Below, piece by piece: positions 33,428-42,707 of a DNA stretch of 64,000 nucleotides. The number at the start of each line of letters is the position of its first letter. The stretch's first letter is position 1. Position numbers and translations under genes: made by a program. Origin of the DNA: Bacillus shivajii (GTDB lineage: Bacteria; Bacillota; Bacilli; Bacillales; Salisediminibacteriaceae); the NCBI RefSeq assembly GCF_020519665.1, contig NZ_CP084703.1, forward strand, positions 1,116,001 to 1,180,000. The letters run 5' to 3'. Under the pieces are notes generated by a model. That model had not been told where the DNA came from. It made no database searches and saw only the letters and a list, made by a program, of their open reading frames with translations.

Positions 33428-35053
33428 ATGTTTAAGAGTAAAAGTTTAAAAGCTATTGCTTTTTCAGCTGTAGCTGCTCTAACAATCGCAGGTTGTGCGT
33501 CTGAGCCAGATGAAGATGGAACAGATCAAACAGATACTGGAGGCACTGATGGTGCTGATGGTGAACAAGCAGAACTTATTGAAGGTAACGATCTAGTTAT
33601 CGGTATGTCTGCAGACGCAGTAAGTATGGACCCACATGGTTCAAATGACGTTCCTTCTAGTAACGTTCAAACAAACATTTTCGAAACGCTTCTAAAGCAT
33701 AACGAAGATATGGAGCTTCAACCAGGACTAGCTACTGAGTGGGAAGCACTTGAAGAAGATCTTTGGGAATTTACTCTTCGTGAGGGTGTAACGTTCCATG
33801 ACGGTTCTGAATTTAACGCAGAGGTTGTAAAAGCAAACCTTGACCGTATTTTAGACCCAGAAGTTGCATCACCAAGAGCGTTCTTATTTACAAGTGTTGC
33901 TGAAGTAGAAGTTGTAGATGAGTATGTTGTTCACATTCATACAGAATTCCCATTTGCACCACTTCCATCTCACTTAGCACACAGTGGTAGTGGAATGATC
34001 AGCTTAGATGCAATCGAAGCTGACTATGAAGCAATGGAAGCTGGCGAACAGCCAGGTCAATATATTGGTGAAAACCCAATTGGTTCAGGTATCTTTGAAT
34101 TTGAAAGCTGGACTACAGGTGATGAAGTCGTTATTACTAAGAACGAAAATTACTGGGGTGAACCAGCAAACGTTGATTCTGTAACTTTTAAAGTTATTGG
34201 TGAAGATTTAACTCGTGTTGGTGAATTAGAAACTGGAACTGCTCACATTATTGATCCAGTAAGCCCAAGTGATAAAGACCGTGTTGATGGTGGCGATCTT
34301 ACAACTGTGTATGAGCAAGACAGCTTAAGCTTAGCTTATATTGGTTTTAACTTACAAAGTGAACCATTCGATGATCCACGTGTTCGTCGTGCTGTATCAA
34401 TGGCAATTAACAAAGATGACATCATTTACGGTGTAATGGACGGAATTGGTACTCCAGCAGTAGGTCCTATCGGTGAACAAGTATTTGGGTTTAGTGATCA
34501 AGTAGATCCACTTCCAGAAGATATCGAAGCTGCACAAGAATTACTTGCTGAAGCTGGATATGAAGATGGATTCGATACAACGATCTGGACAAACGATAAC
34601 CGTGAGCGTATGGAAATTGCTGAATTAGTACAAGCTCAACTTACTGCAATTGGCGTAAATGCTGAAATTGAAGTACTTGAGTGGGGTCGTTACCTTGACG
34701 AAACTGCTGAAGGTAACCATGACATGTTTATCCTTGGTTGGGTTACTGTAACAGGTGATGCTGACTACGGTATGCATGCATTGTTCCACTCTGACAACCA
34801 AGGTTCAGCAGGTAACCGTTCATTCATGGATAACCCAGAGTTAGATGAGTTACTAGACTTAGCTCGTCAAGAAGCTGATCCTGCAACTCGTGAAGACCTT
34901 TACGAGCAAGCGATGGAAATCCTTGTAGAAGAAGCTCCAATGCTTTACCTATACCATGGAACTTACTTAGTAGGTTTACGTGACGAGGTTCAAGGTTTCT
35001 GGAAGCATCCAAACGGTTTAATGATGTTACAAGACGTAACAATCGAACAATAA
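33428..35053 (+). CDS. Peptide ABC transporter solute-binding lipoprotein (family 5)
   Basis: A 541-aa lipoprotein with lipobox LTIAGCAS (Cys at about residue 23) and an acidic D/E/T/G linker before the SBP_bac_5 domain (LVIGMSADAVSMDPHGSND, then FTLREGVTFHDGSEFNAE-like pieces and VRRAVSMAINKDDI). It should deliver peptides or glutathione-like ligands to the divergently encoded permeases. The acidic mature surface fits an alkaliphile or halotolerant host. A T-rich region and AAAGGGGG precede ATG 33428. A strong terminator follows at 35070. Confidence 0.95.
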   Translation: MFKSKSLKAIAFSAVAALTIAGCASEPDEDGTDQTDTGGTDGADGEQAELIEGNDLVIGMSADAVSMDPHGSNDVPSSNVQTNIFETLLKHNEDMELQPGLATEWEALEEDLWEFTLREGVTFHDGSEFNAEVVKANLDRILDPEVASPRAFLFTSVAEVEVVDEYVVHIHTEFPFAPLPSHLAHSGSGMISLDAIEADYEAMEAGEQPGQYIGENPIGSGIFEFESWTTGDEVVITKNENYWGEPANVDSVTFKVIGEDLTRVGELETGTAHIIDPVSPSDKDRVDGGDLTTVYEQDSLSLAYIGFNLQSEPFDDPRVRRAVSMAINKDDIIYGVMDGIGTPAVGPIGEQVFGFSDQVDPLPEDIEAAQELLAEAGYEDGFDTTIWTNDNRERMEIAELVQAQLTAIGVNAEIEVLEWGRYLDETAEGNHDMFILGWVTVTGDADYGMHALFHSDNQGSAGNRSFMDNPELDELLDLARQEADPATREDLYEQAMEILVEEAPMLYLYHGTYLVGLRDEVQGFWKHPNGLMMLQDVTIEQ

Positions 35054-35069
35054 TTGTTAACTCACAATG

Positions 35070-35104
35070 ATAACCCGTACCTTTAATGGTACGGGTTATT
35101 TTTT
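35070..35104 (+). terminator. Terminator of the binding protein gene
   Basis: ATAACCCGTACC pairs with GGTACGGGTTAT around TTTAAT, followed by a T-run. Confidence 0.92.
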
Positions 35105-35142
35105 TATGGAGTTTTTTCGTATATCAAATTGTTTTGAAGCCT

Positions 35143-35337
35143 ATGGAAAAGAAGTATTGGAGTAAGGTCACTGTAAATGGTTCACATGAATATAGAGCAA
35201 GAGGAAGTTTGATAGAAGTGTCGCCATATAAGGGGAAAGAGCCCCAACAAGGTTTTCCATTTGTTAGGAAAGGTCAAACAAGTAAGTTAGGTCTTTCACC
35301 TGCACCATCAACGATCGAAATATCATTTGAACATTAA
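35143..35337 (+). CDS. Small hypothetical protein, uncertain
   Basis: A possible 64-aa basic protein (starts MEKKYWSKVTVNG, contains GKEPQQGFPFVRKGQTSKLG). The amino acid mix looks coding and the stop lies directly before a good terminator. However, there is no clear ribosome binding site before ATG 35143, and the longer frame starts within the preceding terminator. It could be a remnant of a larger gene. Confidence 0.35.
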   Translation: MEKKYWSKVTVNGSHEYRARGSLIEVSPYKGKEPQQGFPFVRKGQTSKLGLSPAPSTIEISFEH

Positions 35338-35371
35338 AATAGGTCACCACAAAAAATATTGGTGACCTATT
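35338..35371. terminator. Bidirectional terminator
   Basis: AATAGGTCACCA pairs with TGGTGACCTATT; it serves pepF on the minus strand. Confidence 0.85.
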
Positions 35372-35382
35372 GAGGCTATTCT

Positions 35383-37080
35383 TTATTTTTTATCAAGCTC
35401 ATTTAATTTTTCTTCAACAAAAGCCATTAAATCTTTAATCATGTTTTCTGAGAAATCAAATTTGATTCCTGCTGCCTCGTAAACTTCTGCTAACGATTTT
35501 GAGCTACCAAGTGAGAGTGCTTTTTTATAGTTTGCTAGTGTTTTGTCGGGTTCTTCACAATAATTTTTGTACAGTTGTACGGCTCCTAATTGGGCGATCA
35601 CATAGTCGATGAAATAAAACGGGACTTCAAAAATGTGAAGGACCATGTGCCAATGGTGTTTTAGCCATTCTTCATATCCAGACCAATCAACGACTTTAGA
35701 ATCAATAGATTGTGAAAGCTCGAAGTACTTTTCATTTCTTTCCTCAGCAGTGTGGTCAGGGTTTTCGTATAACCAATGCTGGAATTGGTCGATAATCACT
35801 CCATGAGGGAGGAAGTTAATAATTCCTTCTAATTGTTCCTTCTTTGCTCTAGTTAAATCAGCTTCACTTTCATAAAATAGGTCCCATTGATCCATTGTCA
35901 TCAATTCCATTGACATGCTTGCAAGTTCAGCGGATTCCATTGGTGTATCACGATACAAGCTTAACGGAAGGGTTGTTTTTAAATCGTTATGAATACAGTG
36001 ACCCATTTCATGAAGAAGAGTAATCATATCATCATGACTGTTTGATGCATTCATGAAAATGAAAGATAGTTTCGAAACGGGAAGAGAATCACAAAAGCCT
36101 CCTGGAGCTTTTCCTTTTCGACTGTTAAGGTCCAGCATGCCACGTTTATTCATCGTGTGAATTAATTCGGCAAAACGAGGATCCATGTTTTCAAAAATCG
36201 TTGCAGATTTTTTTACGAGTTCATCGGTATCTTGGAAAGGTTTTAACGGCTTTTGACCATTTGGCACTGCTTTTCGGTCCCATGGACGGTATACATCGAC
36301 ACCTATTTCCTTCTGGTGTTCCTTCTGAATTCTTTCTTTTAGCGGCTTCACGTGCTTCCGCACAGCTTCTGCTAGCTTCTTGCAATCATCTGGAGTGTAA
36401 TCAAAGCGTTCATATTTTTTAAACATATAATCACGGTAATTGGCAAGATTAGCGTTCTTAGCTTTCTTTTCTCGTATCTCAATTAGTTCTGTCATGATTG
36501 CTTGTAACTCATCTTTTTTTGATAAAAACGCATTGAAGATCTTTTCAATTGCTTCTTTTCTTACTTCGCGGTTCGAATCTTCCATATATTCTTGGAGTTG
36601 ACTTATTGTTTTTTCTTCACCGCGCCAATCGACAGTAAGTCCACCCGTATGCTCAAAGTAATTGGTTGCAAGGCGGTCTTCTTCAACTTCAAGTTCGACA
36701 TTTTCTTCGCGGAACAACTCTTTTGAATTTTGCTTGCTTTTTATAAATTCGTGATAATACGATTGGTCGAGCAGTTCAATCGCAGGTGAGGATAAAAATT
36801 TGTCGTCAAGCAATGCTTCATAACGTTTGACGATCGGTAAGATATATTTTTGATCGTATTCAAACGCTTTTTTGGTCTCTTCAGAATCGCTTTGACATTG
36901 AAAGTCAATGTAATGCCCAGATAAACCTTCGGCGATCTCATCTGAAAACCGAGAGGCTTCCTTTAGCCATGTTGTTAATTCATCTGCTGTATGAACTGGC
37001 TTTGAAAGCAACTCCTCGTATTTCTTTTCTATCTCTTTTGGTTGTTGAAAATTTAATTTTTCAACATAAAATTTTGTCAT
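35383..37080 (-). CDS. pepF: M3 family oligoendopeptidase F
   Basis: A 565-aa zinc metallopeptidase of family M3 that cleaves oligopeptides in the cytosol. The zinc site HEMGHCIH lies at about residue 353 (HExxH), with the third ligand Glu in MESAELASMSMELM about 28 residues later. The helical N-terminal half is typical of PepF/thimet peptidases. It starts at ATG 37080 (GGGGGA upstream); six more residues in frame upstream are unlikely. Its place next to the oligopeptide transporter fits use of imported peptides. Confidence 0.94.
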   Translation of the reverse strand: MTKFYVEKLNFQQPKEIEKKYEELLSKPVHTADELTTWLKEASRFSDEIAEGLSGHYIDFQCQSDSEETKKAFEYDQKYILPIVKRYEALLDDKFLSSPAIELLDQSYYHEFIKSKQNSKELFREENVELEVEEDRLATNYFEHTGGLTVDWRGEEKTISQLQEYMEDSNREVRKEAIEKIFNAFLSKKDELQAIMTELIEIREKKAKNANLANYRDYMFKKYERFDYTPDDCKKLAEAVRKHVKPLKERIQKEHQKEIGVDVYRPWDRKAVPNGQKPLKPFQDTDELVKKSATIFENMDPRFAELIHTMNKRGMLDLNSRKGKAPGGFCDSLPVSKLSFIFMNASNSHDDMITLLHEMGHCIHNDLKTTLPLSLYRDTPMESAELASMSMELMTMDQWDLFYESEADLTRAKKEQLEGIINFLPHGVIIDQFQHWLYENPDHTAEERNEKYFELSQSIDSKVVDWSGYEEWLKHHWHMVLHIFEVPFYFIDYVIAQLGAVQLYKNYCEEPDKTLANYKKALSLGSSKSLAEVYEAAGIKFDFSENMIKDLMAFVEEKLNELDKK

Positions 37081-37228
37081 GAAAATTCCCCCAGTCAATT
37101 TCTTATCAATTTATATTTCTGCATGGATGAGTCATATCCTTTATTCTATGTGAAATTATATTGATTAAAAGGAGATAAACAGGTGTGTAGAGAAAGTGTA
37201 AGTAGCAAAATGGAGAGGAGAATGAATC

Positions 37229-38149
37229 ATGCGAATTCTCGTTGTTGGAGCTGGAGCAGTTGGTGGTTATTTTGGAGGTCGACTCATCGAAAAAGGGGAA
37301 GACGTCACGTTTTTAGTGCGTGAGAAAAAACAACAGCAGTTAAAAGAACAAGGTCTAGTGATACATAGTGTAAATGGCGATATACACGTTCAGCCAAAGA
37401 CAATTCTCGCCACAAATGAGCCAACACCTTTTGACGTTGTTTTCATTAGTACGAAATCATATCAGCTAAGAGATGCATTAACTTCATTGGAACGGTTTGT
37501 ATCTGATTATACTGTAATTATTCCATTATTAAACGGTATTGAACATATGGAAGAGATGAAAGCATATTTTTCACCAGATCAAATCTTCGGCGGAATATGT
37601 TTTATTGAATCGACGCTAAATGATGCAGGAGAGATCGTACAAACAAGTAAGAAGAATGACCTCGTGTTTGGTGAGTGGAACGGAAAAGTAACAGCGCGTG
37701 CAAAAGAAATTGAGGAAGTTTTCTCAGGAACGAAGTCAGTATTTCAATTAAGTGAAAACATTCAAAAAGACATGTGGCATAAGTATTTGTTTATTACGAC
37801 ATTATCTGGGGTTACATCGTTAATGAGGTCTCCAATTGGCCCGATACGGGATACGTTTGAAGGGAGAACTTATATTCAGCAGTTATTTGAGGAAATTCGT
37901 ATGACGATGGAAGCGCATCGAGCCCCTATTTCAGATCGAGTGGTTGAAAAGCAAATGGACACTCTTGACAATCAAGCACCCTCGATGAAATCGTCGATGC
38001 TTCGAGACATTGAACGGGGTGCCCCGATTGAAGTCGACCATTTACAAGGGTTTTTGTTGCTCCTTGCTGAACGTTATGGAATCGAAACGCCGTTATTAAG
38101 GCTCGTCTATCAGCATCTCAAAGTATATGAAAGAAATTTAAACATGTAG
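37229..38149 (+). CDS. 2-dehydropantoate 2-reductase family protein
   Basis: A 306-aa NADPH-dependent ketopantoate reductase family member (ApbA/PanE). The N-terminal Rossmann motif is VGAGAVGGYFGGRL, with NGIEHMEEM near 109 and the conserved catalytic-domain Lys in DMWHKYLF near 187. The C-terminal domain ends with EVDHLQG, where the family has a conserved Glu/Asp. The reaction makes pantoate for coenzyme A. No other pan genes are near, so it may be one of several paralogues with a different 2-keto acid substrate. GGAGAGGAG precedes ATG 37229. Confidence 0.9.
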   Translation: MRILVVGAGAVGGYFGGRLIEKGEDVTFLVREKKQQQLKEQGLVIHSVNGDIHVQPKTILATNEPTPFDVVFISTKSYQLRDALTSLERFVSDYTVIIPLLNGIEHMEEMKAYFSPDQIFGGICFIESTLNDAGEIVQTSKKNDLVFGEWNGKVTARAKEIEEVFSGTKSVFQLSENIQKDMWHKYLFITTLSGVTSLMRSPIGPIRDTFEGRTYIQQLFEEIRMTMEAHRAPISDRVVEKQMDTLDNQAPSMKSSMLRDIERGAPIEVDHLQGFLLLLAERYGIETPLLRLVYQHLKVYERNLNM

Positions 38150-38173
38150 GAAAGAAATGAGGACACCTATAAT

Positions 38174-38680
38174 ATGATCACCTTTAGGCGACTATGTGAA
38201 GAGGATATTACGATCATGCATGAATGGTTAAATAAAGGCTCTGCATTGAAGTGGTACAGTAAAAGGCGAAAATCTTATGATGAGATTTACGATAAATATA
38301 TGAAAAAAATAAAGGGGGAAGTAAAAACATCGCCTTATCTCATCTTGCTTGATGGCGAGAAGATAGGCTATATACAAACCTACTATATTTGGGACCATCA
38401 ACATTATGCGTATAGCATTTCAGCACCAAGAAACAGTGTAGGTATTGACTTATTTATCGGAAATGAGGCATTTTTGTATAAAGGGTATGGAGTGAGGATT
38501 CTCAATGAGTTTTTACTAAATATTATTAACAAAATGGATCATGTGTCTTGTTGTATCATTGGTCCTGACCCAAATAATACAGCTGCGATTCGAGCATATG
38601 AAAGAGCGGGTTTTGTATTTAAAAAGACTGTGCAGTTTGAAGGTGGAGAAAAAGAATATTTAATGAGATTGAATATTTAA
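38174..38680 (+). CDS. GNAT acetyltransferase (aminoglycoside 6'-N-acetyltransferase-like)
   Basis: A 168-aa GNAT protein. The start MITFRRLCEEDITIMHEWLNK, then YILWDHQH-like YYIWDHQHYAYS, GIDLFIGNEAFLYKGYG (acetyl-CoA loop) and PDPNNTAAIRAYERAGFVF, follow the layout of AAC(6')-type and siderophore-type acetyltransferases. Sequence alone does not show whether it modifies an antibiotic. It starts 24 bases after the reductase, so the two may be co-transcribed. Confidence 0.85.
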   Translation: MITFRRLCEEDITIMHEWLNKGSALKWYSKRRKSYDEIYDKYMKKIKGEVKTSPYLILLDGEKIGYIQTYYIWDHQHYAYSISAPRNSVGIDLFIGNEAFLYKGYGVRILNEFLLNIINKMDHVSCCIIGPDPNNTAAIRAYERAGFVFKKTVQFEGGEKEYLMRLNI

Positions 38681-38770
38681 AGAAAAGGTGTATAGGATCG
38701 ATATATTAGGAATTGGTTTCCAATGTTTTCTCATTAACGATCTTGGAAAATAGAATAATAAGAAAAAAGA

Positions 38771-38794
38771 TTTGTCTCTGTTCTAAGAGACAAA
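38771..38794. terminator. Terminator of the 3D-domain gene
   Basis: TTTGTCTCT pairs with AGAGACAAA; on the minus strand a T-rich run follows. Confidence 0.75.
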
Positions 38795-38814
38795 CCCTTT
38801 TTGACTTATTGTAT

Positions 38815-39768
38815 TTACGGGGTTTCGATGATTCGTACCGTAACGTTTTGGCGCCCAAATGAGAATGCTTCATCTTTTGTCGCCATATGCAAATCAATTC
38901 GGTTACCTTTAATTGCTCCACCAGTATCACCAGCAATTGCACGACCATAACCTTCTACTTCAACAACTGATCCTAAAGGAATAACATTAGGGTCAACAGC
39001 AACGACCTTTTTATTAGGTTGGTTACGTAAATCGATTCCTGTTGCAGTGATTCCTATACAACCATCACAATAGGCTGTATAAGCAGTTGCTTCCATTGTC
39101 ATTACTGCTTCAGAGTTGTCATTGCTAGACTCGCTTGACTGATTGCTTGAAGCTTGTCCATCATTTGAACTTCCAGTTTCATTTGATGTCTGAGCTGTAT
39201 TTGCAGTGTTCTCAGCTTCAATATCTGGATTGTAACGACTTGTTAATTCATGGAGTGCGCTGAATGTTTTTGGTCCTGCGATACCTTCTTTTTCTTCAAT
39301 ATCTTCTTCTTCATGGAAGTTAATTAAGGCTTTTTCAGTGAATGGACCGAATTCACCATCAATTTTATGTTCGTAATAGCCTAACTCTGTTAAGTCTTCT
39401 TGAAGCGTTTCTACTAAAATCCCTTCATCTCCTTTTTCTAGTTCAACAAGGGCTGCGATCGTTTGTACTCCTGCAATACCATCTATGAGTAGATCGTATT
39501 TTTCTTGGAATTGACGTACCGCTTTTTTAGTAACTTGATCGTATTGATCGTTGATTTCCTCTTCACGGATATCAAGGAAGTCTCTTTCATGTAATAGTTC
39601 TTTCAGGTCTACGATATGTTCATGAGTCTTTCCTTTATATAATAGTTTTTCGCCAAGTTCTTTGTCTTCTCCTGCGCTAGCTTGTCCGGACGTGAAAAGG
39701 AATGTCCCTAGTGCAAAAGCGGTAACCCCTAATACTTTCATAGATTTTAATGTTGCGTTTGGTTTCAT
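38815..39768 (-). CDS. Secreted cell-wall protein: two PG-binding domains and a 3D domain
   Basis: A 317-aa exported protein. The signal peptide ends at about residue 32 (ASAGED). Two peptidoglycan-binding_1 repeats follow (VRQFQEKYDLLIDGIAG near 95 and GEFGPFTEKALINFHEE near 140), then an S/N/Q-rich linker and the 3D domain: ATAYTAYCDGC, ATGIDLR, DPNVIPLGS and DTGGAIKGNRIDL, with the three conserved Asp residues. It resembles B. subtilis YocH/YuiC, which are lytic transglycosylase-like autolysins. AAGGAGG precedes ATG 39768. Monocistronic. Confidence 0.93.
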   Translation of the reverse strand: MKPNATLKSMKVLGVTAFALGTFLFTSGQASAGEDKELGEKLLYKGKTHEHIVDLKELLHERDFLDIREEEINDQYDQVTKKAVRQFQEKYDLLIDGIAGVQTIAALVELEKGDEGILVETLQEDLTELGYYEHKIDGEFGPFTEKALINFHEEEDIEEKEGIAGPKTFSALHELTSRYNPDIEAENTANTAQTSNETGSSNDGQASSNQSSESSNDNSEAVMTMEATAYTAYCDGCIGITATGIDLRNQPNKKVVAVDPNVIPLGSVVEVEGYGRAIAGDTGGAIKGNRIDLHMATKDEAFSFGRQNVTVRIIETP

Positions 39769-39952
39769 TTGAAAACCTCCTTATAGTGCTTCTCTTTTAA
39801 TGCAACGTCCACATCGTACCAAGCACATATAAGAGAGTTCAACCAAATTTCGATGTTTTAATCGTTTTGAAAACGGAATGTTATCCTCTGAAATCATTTT
39901 GTCATGTTCGCCATACCTATGAAATAGAATTACGATTTTAGCTACCAAAATG

Positions 39953-40507
39953 CTAGTTTTTCATATTTGAATTTTTTATCTCTAGCCACTCATGTTGTAA
40001 TAAGCTCATTTCATACATTCCCCAATACTCACCATCTACGAATCGAAAATCACGAAAGTATCCTTCTGTTTTAAAGCCGAAACGTTCGTAAATTTGTTTT
40101 GCATGGTTGTTATTATCAAACACTCCAAGCGAAACTCTATGTAGGTTTAAAGTATCGAAGGCAAATGATAATGCATCGTAGATCATCATTTTCGTATATC
40201 CTTTGCCACGGTCTTTTTCATCCCCAATTAACACTTTCCCTAATCTTGCAGAACGGTGTTGATAATCAATTTTCCGTATGGCAATATGGCCGATTGGTCG
40301 ACCTGTATCTTTGAGTAATGCGGTAAAAATAAATGTATCACTCTCATCTTTGTTGGCACGGCAAGTGTAGTTTTTTAATTGCTTTTCAGTAAGTGGGAAG
40401 GTAAAGGTTGACCCTGACCACTTCATCAAAAATTTAGCAGAGGTTTTATTTATCCAATTTAATAGTAGAGGAAAGTCTTTTTTAGTAAATGGCTTCAGTT
40501 CGATCAA
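39953..40507 (-). CDS. GNAT acetyltransferase (RimJ/RimL type)
   Basis: A 184-aa GNAT protein with RLGKVLIGDEKDRGKGYTKM (acetyl-CoA loop, about 98-117), SLGVFDNNNHAKQIYERFGF and a C-terminal MYEMSLLQHEW. TTG 40507 is the likely start because AGAGAGGTG lies at the right distance; the frame extends 17 codons further to 40558 without a good site. Substrate unknown. Confidence 0.85.
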   Translation of the reverse strand: MIELKPFTKKDFPLLLNWINKTSAKFLMKWSGSTFTFPLTEKQLKNYTCRANKDESDTFIFTALLKDTGRPIGHIAIRKIDYQHRSARLGKVLIGDEKDRGKGYTKMMIYDALSFAFDTLNLHRVSLGVFDNNNHAKQIYERFGFKTEGYFRDFRFVDGEYWGMYEMSLLQHEWLEIKNSNMKN

Positions 40508-40635
40508 ATTAATCACCTCTCTATTCATAAAGTTGTGAACGATGATATTAAAAGCCAAGTCGTAATATGATTGGCTAGGGTCGTTGTTTCATTTACAATA
40601 ACAGTAGTTACAGGAAGGTGCAAAGGGGAGTATAG

Positions 40636-40803
40636 ATGAGTCGTACTTATAAAATGACAATAACGGTCGTCTGTTTTATTTTGATATTATTTGGACCAGT
40701 TATGCGGGTGATTGATGAAGCGTCAGTCGTGTATTATTTAATAAGCGCTCTTGGGTTAATTGGGTTATTGATCGTTGAAAAGAAAAGTAAAAAGCGAACA
40801 TAA
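40636..40803 (+). CDS. Small two-helix membrane protein
   Basis: A 55-aa protein read directly from the sequence: MSRTYKMTITVVCFILILFG and on to LGLIGLLIVEKKSKKRT. Two hydrophobic helices are separated by a short loop (RVIDEASV), and the C-terminus is Lys/Arg-rich, probably cytosolic. AAAGGGGAG precedes the ATG. Function unknown. Confidence 0.75.
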   Translation: MSRTYKMTITVVCFILILFGPVMRVIDEASVVYYLISALGLIGLLIVEKKSKKRT

Positions 40804-40905
40804 CAAAAGTTTGTTGAAATGAGCTTGAAAGGGGGAATCAGTTGCCTTTGTTAAGCAACTTCATGTATGATAACGTTAAGTTTCTAGCGATTTCATACGT
40901 CGTAT

Positions 40906-40929
40906 AGTCCCATTGTTTGGGGCTTTTTC
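40906..40929 (+). terminator. Weak terminator
   Basis: AGTCCC pairs with GGGGCT and is followed by TTTTTCTT. Confidence 0.5.
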
Positions 40930-41013
40930 TTAAGTGAAACGTGTACTTTTAGTTTTGAACTGAGATAGTGAATATTACATAGGATAAAATAAATTGGAAA
41001 AGGAGTCTGACGA

Positions 41014-41772
41014 ATGATTCAACGTAAATCAGCAAGAGAAATTGAACAAATGCATGAAGCAGGTAAGCTTGTTGCTAAGATTCATAAAGAGATTGCAAAA
41101 ATGATTAAACCAGGTATGACAACGCTTGAGATTGATAAGTTTGCAGAAGAGTATATGAGAAAGCATGGTGCCCAGCCTGCCCAAAAAGGGTATCAAGGGT
41201 ATAAGTATGCGACATGTGCATCCATTAATGATGAGATTTGCCATGGTTTTCCTCGAGATGAAAAGCTTAAAGAGGGGGACCTCGTAAAGGTAGATTTTGT
41301 TATTGACTTAAATGGAGCATTAGCTGATTCAGCTTGGACACACCCTGTTGGAAAAGTATCAGAAGAAGCGGAACAATTAATGAGAGTTACGAAAGAGTCC
41401 CTATACAAAGGTATAGAAGCAGCGAAGGTAGGGAACCGTGTCGGTGATATTGGTGCTGCCATTGAAAAATATGTAGAGCCATATGGCTATGGGGTTGTTC
41501 GAGATTTTGCAGGTCACGGAATTGGACCGACTATTCATGAGGAGCCTAATATACCTCACTTTGGGAAGCCGAACAGTGGTCAAAGATTAAAAGATGGTTT
41601 AGTCATTACGATTGAACCGATGATCAATACTGGTGCATGGGCATCGCAAATGGACGATAATGGCTGGACAGCTCGTACGGTAGATGGCAGCTTGTCTTGC
41701 CAATATGAACATACAATTGCCATTACGAAAAATGGGGTAATGATTTTAACTGAACAAGATGATATTGAATAA
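41014..41772 (+). CDS. map: Type I methionine aminopeptidase
   Basis: A 252-aa methionine aminopeptidase that removes the initiator Met. All five metal ligands are in view: Asp in KVDFVIDLNGALAD (two Asp, about 93-103), His in GHGIG (about 168), Glu in TIEPMI (about 202) and Glu in CQYEHTIAI (about 233). The ATCASINDEICHGFP segment holds the substrate His. It is slightly longer than the ribosomal-operon map and closer to B. subtilis YflG (MapB), so it is probably the second, non-essential copy. AAAGGAGT precedes ATG 41014; a terminator follows at 41805. Confidence 0.94.
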   Translation: MIQRKSAREIEQMHEAGKLVAKIHKEIAKMIKPGMTTLEIDKFAEEYMRKHGAQPAQKGYQGYKYATCASINDEICHGFPRDEKLKEGDLVKVDFVIDLNGALADSAWTHPVGKVSEEAEQLMRVTKESLYKGIEAAKVGNRVGDIGAAIEKYVEPYGYGVVRDFAGHGIGPTIHEEPNIPHFGKPNSGQRLKDGLVITIEPMINTGAWASQMDDNGWTARTVDGSLSCQYEHTIAITKNGVMILTEQDDIE

Positions 41773-41804
41773 CTTTTCTTATCTTTTTGAATGATATTTT
41801 ATAC

Positions 41805-41836
41805 AAACACTCTCACAATTAGTAGTGGGAGTGTTT
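41805..41836 (+). terminator. Terminator of map
   Basis: AAACACTCTCAC pairs with GTGGGAGTGTTT, followed by TTT. Confidence 0.85.
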
Positions 41837-41899
41837 TTTAGTATGAAATATGTGTAGTAGAAAATACTAACTACACTGTTAAAAATATCAGGTGATAAA

Positions 41900-42619
41900 A
41901 TGGACTTCGAAATTACCCATGTGCTTATTAGGGCAACAGCAGCATATTTAATCTTATTATTAATCAATACTGTACTAGGAAAACAAACGCTGTCTCAAAT
42001 GTCTAATCATGATTTTATTACCGCCGTAATGATGGGGGCAATTGGTGCTAACTTTGCTTTTGATACAGGAATAAATTATAGCCATACGTTAACTGCCTTA
42101 TTTGTCGTTGCAATAATCGGATACGGAACAACTTTTTTATCTTTACGAGTGAGAAACGTAAGAAAGTTAGTGTCAGGATCTCCAACAGTTTTAGTAGAAG
42201 ATGGCAAAGTGCTTGAAGAAAATATGAAAAAGCAAAAATACAATATGGATTCTCTCAATCAGTCGTTACGTGAAAAAGGAATTTTTGATCTGGAAGATGT
42301 AGATTATGTCGTTTTAGAGCCGGACGGCCATATATCTGCATTATTAAAAGAACATCTGCGCCCTGTTACAAGAGGAGATTTATTTGAAGAAAGAGGAACG
42401 AACAAATTCCCTATAGAACTTATTATGGACGGAGAAATTATAGAGAAGAACCTTAACGAAAATCATCTTACGAAAGAATGGTTATTAAGACAACTAAATG
42501 AAAGGAATGTATCGAGAAATGATGTGTTTTATGCTGTTTTAGGAACGAAAGGACAGTTGTATATTGATGTGAAAGATGACAACCTATTGTCACCGGCAGA
42601 TGAAGAAAGCAAGCAATAA
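41900..42619 (+). CDS. DUF421 domain membrane protein (YetF/YrbG type)
   Basis: A 239-aa protein with three N-terminal helices and a cytosolic DUF421 domain. MSNHDFITAVMMGAIGA (about 34-50) and SLREKGIFDLEDVDYVVLEPDGHIS (split, about 116-140) are the conserved blocks; a second related half (WLLRQLNERNVSRNDVFYAVL) follows. Relatives in Bacillus (YetF, YdfS) are linked to spore germination and membrane properties. AGGTGA precedes ATG 41900. Confidence 0.9.
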   Translation: MDFEITHVLIRATAAYLILLLINTVLGKQTLSQMSNHDFITAVMMGAIGANFAFDTGINYSHTLTALFVVAIIGYGTTFLSLRVRNVRKLVSGSPTVLVEDGKVLEENMKKQKYNMDSLNQSLREKGIFDLEDVDYVVLEPDGHISALLKEHLRPVTRGDLFEERGTNKFPIELIMDGEIIEKNLNENHLTKEWLLRQLNERNVSRNDVFYAVLGTKGQLYIDVKDDNLLSPADEESKQ

Positions 42620-42707
42620 TCGGGCGGATGTATTATAGATGTAGGCAAGCACCTTGATATTTTCCTTGCATAACGTATAAAGAGACGTTTTGAAAGGAGA
42701 GAGCTCG

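Noticed and set aside
35086-35142. N-terminal extension of the small ORF after the binding protein gene
   Set aside because: It starts inside the terminator stem.
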